Positions 59,080 to 64,000 of a stretch of 64,000 nucleotides of DNA are shown piece by piece. The notes beneath the pieces were generated by a model that was not told the origin of the DNA, searched no databases, and worked only from the letters and a program-made list of their open reading frames with translations. Made by a program: the position numbers and the translations under genes. The DNA comes from Gremmenia infestans (taxonomy: Eukaryota > Ascomycota > Leotiomycetes > Helotiales > Hamatocanthoscyphaceae). The first letter of the stretch is position 1. Every line of letters starts with the position of its first letter. The stretch spans positions 248,001-312,000 of the forward strand of contig JAFEVB010000029.1 of NCBI GenBank assembly GCA_032629725.1, read 5' to 3'.

Positions 59080-59808
59080 TTCGGGGTGTCAAGCGTCTAG
59101 TACGGGTATGGACTTGAGTAAGAAGTGTTATCGGTGTTGGTGAAATGTTGGAAACTCCATGATTAACGTTGAAGTGAGGTTCAGCATTCAGCTGAAACGT
59201 GTGTCGTCTACTAGCCCCGCCAAGATTGGAGCTTGCGGAATATTGCAGTATGGTTTGCGTTGGCAACATACCACTGCGGGGTAATGGTGGGCTTAAACCA
59301 CTATTAGATCAAGCGAAGAGAAAAGGGGTTATGTCACGTGAGTATCAACTGTATCCCTATTGATCTGAACTTGCCAGAGGAAAAAAAAGGAGATTTTCGT
59401 AAGCATAAGAAGCCTGGACTAAAATCTTCTTTAGACAAGATTCTAGTGATCATCAGCTGCTCATTTATGTGATTATCATGATCTTTGCAAGTCGCCTCGT
59501 AAAGTGATTCACCCTATAGCTAGCAGCTGATATCTGGGAGCAAGCTTAGTAAATGCCAGCGAGTGCCAGCTAACATTCACTCAATCTCCGATCGCATACC
59601 GACAGAGATCGGAGGTATCATAAGCCGATGCGAAAGATTCAAAATGGCGGGTTAATGCGGAAAACTGAAAATCTACCCGATTTGGAAGATATTCCCACTT
59701 CAACATCCACCTCGGGATCTTTGGATTGGGCATTCCAATATTTCCAGCTTTCCTTTCCCCCTTCTGGAACTTTACGAATCATATTTCGCCGCACTCCAAA
59801 CAAATAAA
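59080..59808. promoter_or_regulatory. Divergent promoter region (gelsolin-like / small unknown gene)
   Basis: About 730 bp between two divergent starts, with the CACGTG composite at 59320-59341. A short direct repeat, TGCCAGCGAGTGCCAG near 59554, has a near twin (TGCCAGCGAATGCCAG) near 48846. Confidence 0.45.
59320..59341 (-). promoter_or_regulatory. TCACGTGA...ACCCCTTTT motif, copy 4
   Basis: Read on the minus strand: TCACGTGACAT then AACCCCTTTTC. It points toward the gelsolin-like gene and lies about 240 bp from its start. Confidence 0.5.
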
Positions 59809-60293
59809 ATGCCAAAGCTTGGGAGTCTGCCACACGGCAGCGTCGGTTCTGCTCCTGACTTCCGCAAGGGAAACTTGGAACAGGCACCCAAAGGAGATTG
59901 TGCTGAAGTCAAATTCGAGCAAAACCCCGACAAGAAGCCGCACCCACAGTTCAAGGAAGACGAGAAAACAAGCGGCAAGACCAAGTACGGCATTCCCGTT
60001 GGCAAGGAGCAATTTGTGAGTCTCTTTCCCCGTTATCTAAGTTCCATTTCTGATGCATGTTTTACTTGCAGAAAGACAATGTCAATGTCCTCGAAAACGA
60101 CACCTTTCTTCCTGCTCCTGAATCAGATGGCGAATCCAGTCGGTCCTATGCTTCACTCCAGGATTCCGGCTCTGTTAGAACAAAACATGTTCGCGTCTTC
60201 CAACTACAGGTTATACACCCAAGATCTCTGCCCCGTCCCACCTTCGTGATTATCGAGGCGATAATCCCCAATTTCTCTTGGCCTAGAGAATAG
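59809..60293 (+). CDS. Small hydrophilic protein of unknown function
   Basis: Exons 59809-60015 and 60072-60293 join in phase 0 for 142 residues. The N-terminal half is Lys/Pro-rich and hydrophilic (MPKLGSLPHGSVGSAPDFRK, KPHPQFKEDEKTSGKTKYG). The second exon begins KDNVNVLENDTFLPAPESDG and ends IIEAIIPNFSWPRE. A further GT...AG pair (about 60210-60290) could replace the last part by another tail, so the C-terminus is uncertain. I recognise no domain. Confidence 0.5.
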
Positions 60294-62083
60294 GAAGGCG
60301 AAGCAAGTGCCGAAACACCGAGACGGACTTGAATACATATACAATCCGTGGGTGGGCCATGATGGCTGGATGAATAAGGGGCATTGTTGGATGTGGTATG
60401 GGTCTGAGGCGTTGGAGTTGGAGTTGGCTACGCATGCGTCGTTGACCGAATGACCATGAGCTACGTGATATTATTGGTTTCGATAACTCTTTACTGATAA
60501 CATGCTTGTCTCCATGTTTTTCCAAGTCGTATCGTAAGTATTCCGCATCGAACGTTTGCAAATGCAGCCGTTGGAGTAAGTGTTTCAAATCTAGTCGCAT
60601 GCCGAGGAAGTATATCGTGAGCGTCATAAACATCTAGCCGTGATGTTGTAGTGGATTTGTAGACGTCTTAAGTTGGAAAAGCAATACTGATAAGACATGG
60701 CTATCAGTCGCTCATAAAATCTGACCGAAGATTCTGGAGAACGAGATATTAGAATGCCCCACCATATGTGAGACATTATTTTCAACGGGAGGCAAGCAGA
60801 CCCCCAAGCTTATAATATCCTGATTGCTTAAAGAATCTCTATGTTTCGTGAGATTCTAAAGACTCAAGCATTCAGTTCAATATACGGGCCAGGTGTATTA
60901 TGTTCCCGACGTCTCCTTTCTTGCGTAACTCCTCTTTGTCGGACAGTTCCACTTTTAAAGAACGCTCAGTGCTTTGAATGCCACTCTCAATGCCCAAAGT
61001 GAAAGGTGTCCCGCATTCTTCAATTGGTCGCAAACAACCTGTTAGGCCTCAAATTCGAGGCTCCGTTGCCATCCCATGAGGTTTCAGAGCGGGCCTGAAG
61101 ATATCAATCAGCGAATGAACGTCCAACATCCCCACTTAACACGGTCGACCACCCAATTCACCATCTGCCAAATCGAGGGGGGATGACTCGCTTAGACGTC
61201 AGTAAGAAGCTGCGTGCAAATATTCCTCGATCTTCTTCAGAGTATATCCTCCACTTCTCCTCCACATTTCTGGATACCACGTCCACAAGCTCTCCCCGAC
61301 TTCGCAATTGGCGACGAGCATCTAGAGTCCCTCTAGCACTGCTCTATATCAAGACAGGTAAGCAAAGCATCTCAGTACCACAACAAATGTTGTTATGGTC
61401 GATCGCAAGAGTCTTCCGACCGTAACCTTCCTCCACATTCCCCCCTTTTGAACAACAGCCTCAAGTTCAATAATACACCCTCCTCGCACAGCAAGATATC
61501 GAGCCTTCGATGGACTGTAAGTGCTCGAGTACAAATATATCGAGACCGTCAGCCACAGAGAAAGCTCACGCTTTCGTTGTGTGCGACGGCCTCGATCGCT
61601 CCCCTTCCCAGCACCACCCATCTTTGCGCACACTGTCTCAACGGTTTTCCATCAGGGATAGCTCTGTTGCAATGGTATGCGTTTTGAAGTGCCAGCTTTC
61701 CATCGTGGAACAGAGGGTACTTCTCGATGGATGTCTACGCCTTGAAGCACCAGCTCTTTACATAAAGCAAGCGACGCTTCGCGACTTCTCATGACCTTTG
61801 CCTTGCATACAAGCATCCAAAGAACATAGCTTTCAGCTGTGGGCCACTTCCCTTCTCTTTTTCGGAATTATTTTGCAAAGGCGAATTCAATCACGTTTGA
61901 CTGCTGCTCGTTTCCAACCTCCTGATTGTCGGCTTGATCAACGAACTTCCTCATCTTGACCCACATCCTCATCTAGCTTTGAGATACGTCAAGCAGCACA
62001 GCTAACAAGCATCTCCTGAATAGAACTCCCTTAGTCCTCAATTACAAAAAAATCACTCCAAGTTTTTGAGATCGCAACGAACA
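60294..62083. other. Intergenic, no gene recognised
   Basis: About 1.8 kb. Short overlapping frames at 61183-61800 have no family features; this part may include the leader of the last gene. Confidence 0.4.
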
Positions 62084-64000
62084 ATGGCCGATTCCCAGCG
62101 TATTCTGCGTAGCTCGTCTAGCAAGGGCAAACAGCCGAACGTGACACCAGAGAAGGATACCCGACGGCGACATGCCCAGGGCTTCTACACTTCTTTATCT
62201 GAGTCCGAGGAGGATGGAGATTCACAAGGACTTGAGAGTAAGTTATCCCCTCCCGGCTTCACACAGCCGTGGAATACAAGATGTAAAAATGCATCCAGGC
62301 CAAGGGAATTGTTCAAAAACAAATGCTAACAGATTTTCTGTAGATACTAAGAAGGTGGCCGAAGTTCTGCGCGAGCCTCAGCCTACTACTCCGACAAAAA
62401 AGCGTAAAACGATGGGTTGTCTGACCATCAAGGCAGCGCCTAAAGTTGATATCGAGGCCTCCGATGATGAAATCTTCAGAGGTAATACCGAGGCCTTGAT
62501 GGTTCTCGGTAAGAGAGTAAAGCGTGTACATTGCCCTATCTCTTCGCGTAGTCATGAGAACGGCGAGGAATCGCATTCTGAGTACGGTGTTTTTGAACAG
62601 GAGTCTATCACATCAGAGAATGGCGCGAAACCTTCTGATGACGAGGATGATATGGTCTCAAACAGAACGGCAACCCTCAGCATGGACCCTGGACTGCTAC
62701 ATCACTATGCTGATGGTCAAAGTGGCCCATCCATGTCATCCATGTATGTATATCTAGCCAGACACCACAAGTCTTCATCATATCCAAACTAACATAATGT
62801 GGCAGGGTCTTTGACAAACAGGCTAGAAGTATGCAGAATGTCCGTTCAGGACTGCCGACACAATTCATGGTTGATAAGAGCGAGAGCGCGAGCCAAAGCC
62901 AAACTCGGAGCCAGGGCCAGAGCCAGGACCAGAGTGAGGGCGAGAAGGACCCATCCAAGTGTGTCTATCCAGCCAGGCATCATAGATCATACCCTGGTCA
63001 AAGCTAACACGACGGCAGGGTCTCCCATGCTCATGTTGATGTCCCTCCAGTACTGGTTGAACATTATCCTGCGGTCGGGGGTCGCCAATACATGTATGTA
63101 TATCCAGCCAGACACCATAGACGATAATTAGGTCAAAGCTAACACAATGGCAGCCGCTCTAAGTTTCACAAGAAATTCCCAGGACTGCTGTCTACAGGAA
63201 ATCCGGACATTTCGGATATAACCCCGAGGTTCTCAGTCAAGCAGAGCGAGGCAGAACGACCTGCTTACGTCCAGCACCGAGCCCATGGGGCGCTCTACCG
63301 CTCCAAGCTTAGGAACTCTAACCCATTCGCAGCTCGGAATTTGGATGTCGAGAACCGACGAAAGGTCCAATTCACTGAAGACCAACCCCTTGCCGATGTG
63401 GAGAGATGTGAAGACGATGTCAGCAAGTTGGACTTTTTGTCCCCAAAGCTGGGAGAAGATGGCCTGGGCGCATTCGGCAACTTCAACCCTTCCGGCTTGG
63501 GCCAATATTCCGATACGTTTGAGGACTGGGATATGCTAAAGCTTTTCGCAGCCGCCCCGAATCCACAATTTTCTACCTTTAACACCATAGAGCCGTGGCA
63601 ACAACTTATCGTAAACCCGGTACTCGACGTTGACATGTATGGTCTCCCATTAGATTCCCCTGACATGGTCCGCTTTGGTACTAGTGCGTTGGCTCGCTCA
63701 AGTTCCCCGCCTCAAATGGATGGAGAAGAGCTGCATAGTTCTTTCGTCGAAGGTGGCTCGCACTTGCAAAACGGAGCTACTATCGGAAGACGACAGATCC
63801 AACACCAGTTATTTGGAAATGGCGATGGTTCTAACGGATTTGAGCACGGAACTCTTACCAGTCAAAATGTTTATGATCGGTATGATGGTAACGCCGTCGG
63901 AGGTAGCTCGCACATGCAGAACGGAGCTATTGTCGGAAGACGACAGATCCAACGCCAGTTATTCGGAAATAGCGATGGTTCTAACGGATTTGAGCGCGGA
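62084..64000 (+). CDS. Unknown nuclear-like protein, 5' part (runs off right edge)
   Basis: Exons 62084-62237, 62344-62743, 62806-62958, 63019-63093 and 63154 onward keep one frame for 543 codons to the edge. The N-terminus is basic (RSSSSKGKQPNVTPEKDTRR) followed by an acidic patch (SESEEDGD) and KKRKTMG, a likely nuclear signal. Exon 3 has a Ser-Gln-rich stretch (SASQSQTRSQGQSQDQ). Exon 5 includes KFHKKFPGLLSTGNPD and, near the edge, two copies of a 50-residue repeat. No domain is recognised. Introns 2, 3 and 4 are similar to one another and all phase 2, see their own entries. Confidence 0.7.
62744..62805 (+). repeat. Introner-like intron, copy 1
   Basis: 62-bp intron starting GTATGTATATCTAGCCAGAC, with ACTAACAT branch region and ending GGCAG. 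Its first 25 and last 15 bases closely match introns 3 and 4 of the same gene. Confidence 0.75.
62959..63018 (+). repeat. Introner-like intron, copy 2
   Basis: 60-bp intron starting GTGTGTCTATCCAGCCAG and ending GCTAACACGACGGCAG. By eye it matches copy 3 at about 48 of 60 positions without gaps. Confidence 0.8.
63094..63153 (+). repeat. Introner-like intron, copy 3
   Basis: 60-bp intron starting GTATGTATATCCAGCCAG and ending GCTAACACAATGGCAG. The flanking exons share no comparable similarity with those of copy 2. Confidence 0.8.
63751..64000 (+). repeat. 150-bp in-frame tandem repeat (second copy cut by edge)
   Basis: The unit from 63751 (GSHLQNGATIGRRQIQHQLF, then GNGDGSNGFEHG) returns at 63901 with few changes (GSHMQNGAIVGRRQIQRQLF). 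The period is 150 bp or 50 codons. The array may continue outside the window. Confidence 0.85.

Noticed and set aside
1..64000. CRISPR arrays, operons, ribosome-binding sites
   Set aside because: Spliced eukaryotic genes throughout; no regularly spaced direct repeats of CRISPR type were seen.

Overview
The window looks like nuclear DNA of a filamentous ascomycete (Pezizomycotina). Genes carry short introns of about 47-180 bp with GTAWGT-type donors, CTAAY-like branch sites and CAG/TAG acceptors. The families present (NACHT/HET proteins, RNase H-like and BTB expansions, a GPI-anchored repeat protein, a PKS-NRPS remnant) are typical of that group. Leotiomycetes is my best guess, but this is inference only.

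Layout. 1-5.6 kb: remains of a secondary-metabolite locus, namely the 5' part of a cytochrome P450 leaving the left edge, a PKS-NRPS cut down to a ketosynthase start joined to A-T-R domains and carrying frame breaks, and a 5'-truncated trans-acting enoyl reductase. A solo LTR lies between the last two. 6.9-12.3 kb: housekeeping block with the complex I 75/78-kDa subunit (six exons, one of 15 nt), an ERD2-type HDEL receptor, and a ubiquitin-like/WLM metalloprotease. 12.8-18.2 kb: one four-exon gene for a 1,730-residue NACHT-ankyrin-HET protein with the HET domain at the C-terminus. 18.7-22.7 kb: three RNase H-fold paralogues, one intact and two broken. 22.8-30.2 kb: cell-surface genes, namely an aspartic-protease-like membrane protein without its first catalytic Asp, a GPI-anchored repeat protein, and a membrane-anchored M24 metallopeptidase.

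31.6-56 kb: an island of two interleaved paralogous families. Four BTB/POZ genes share one intron position. Seven small genes share a Myb/SANT-like helical motif with basic or acidic tails; six share a phase-0 intron just before the domain's [VI]xW/F, and a second phase-2 intron links the other one to the set. One is frameshifted in an A7 tract. A TIR element and a second solo LTR sit in the 3.7-kb gap inside this island. 54-60.3 kb: two small unknown genes and a gelsolin/severin-like gene. 62-64 kb: the 5' part of an unknown gene whose introns 2-4 resemble each other although the exons between them do not, as introner-like elements would; it runs off the right edge.

Exon joins were worked out by eye. 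For every multi-exon gene model that is complete in the window, the total CDS length is divisible by three. Function calls rest on motif recognition, not on database searches.
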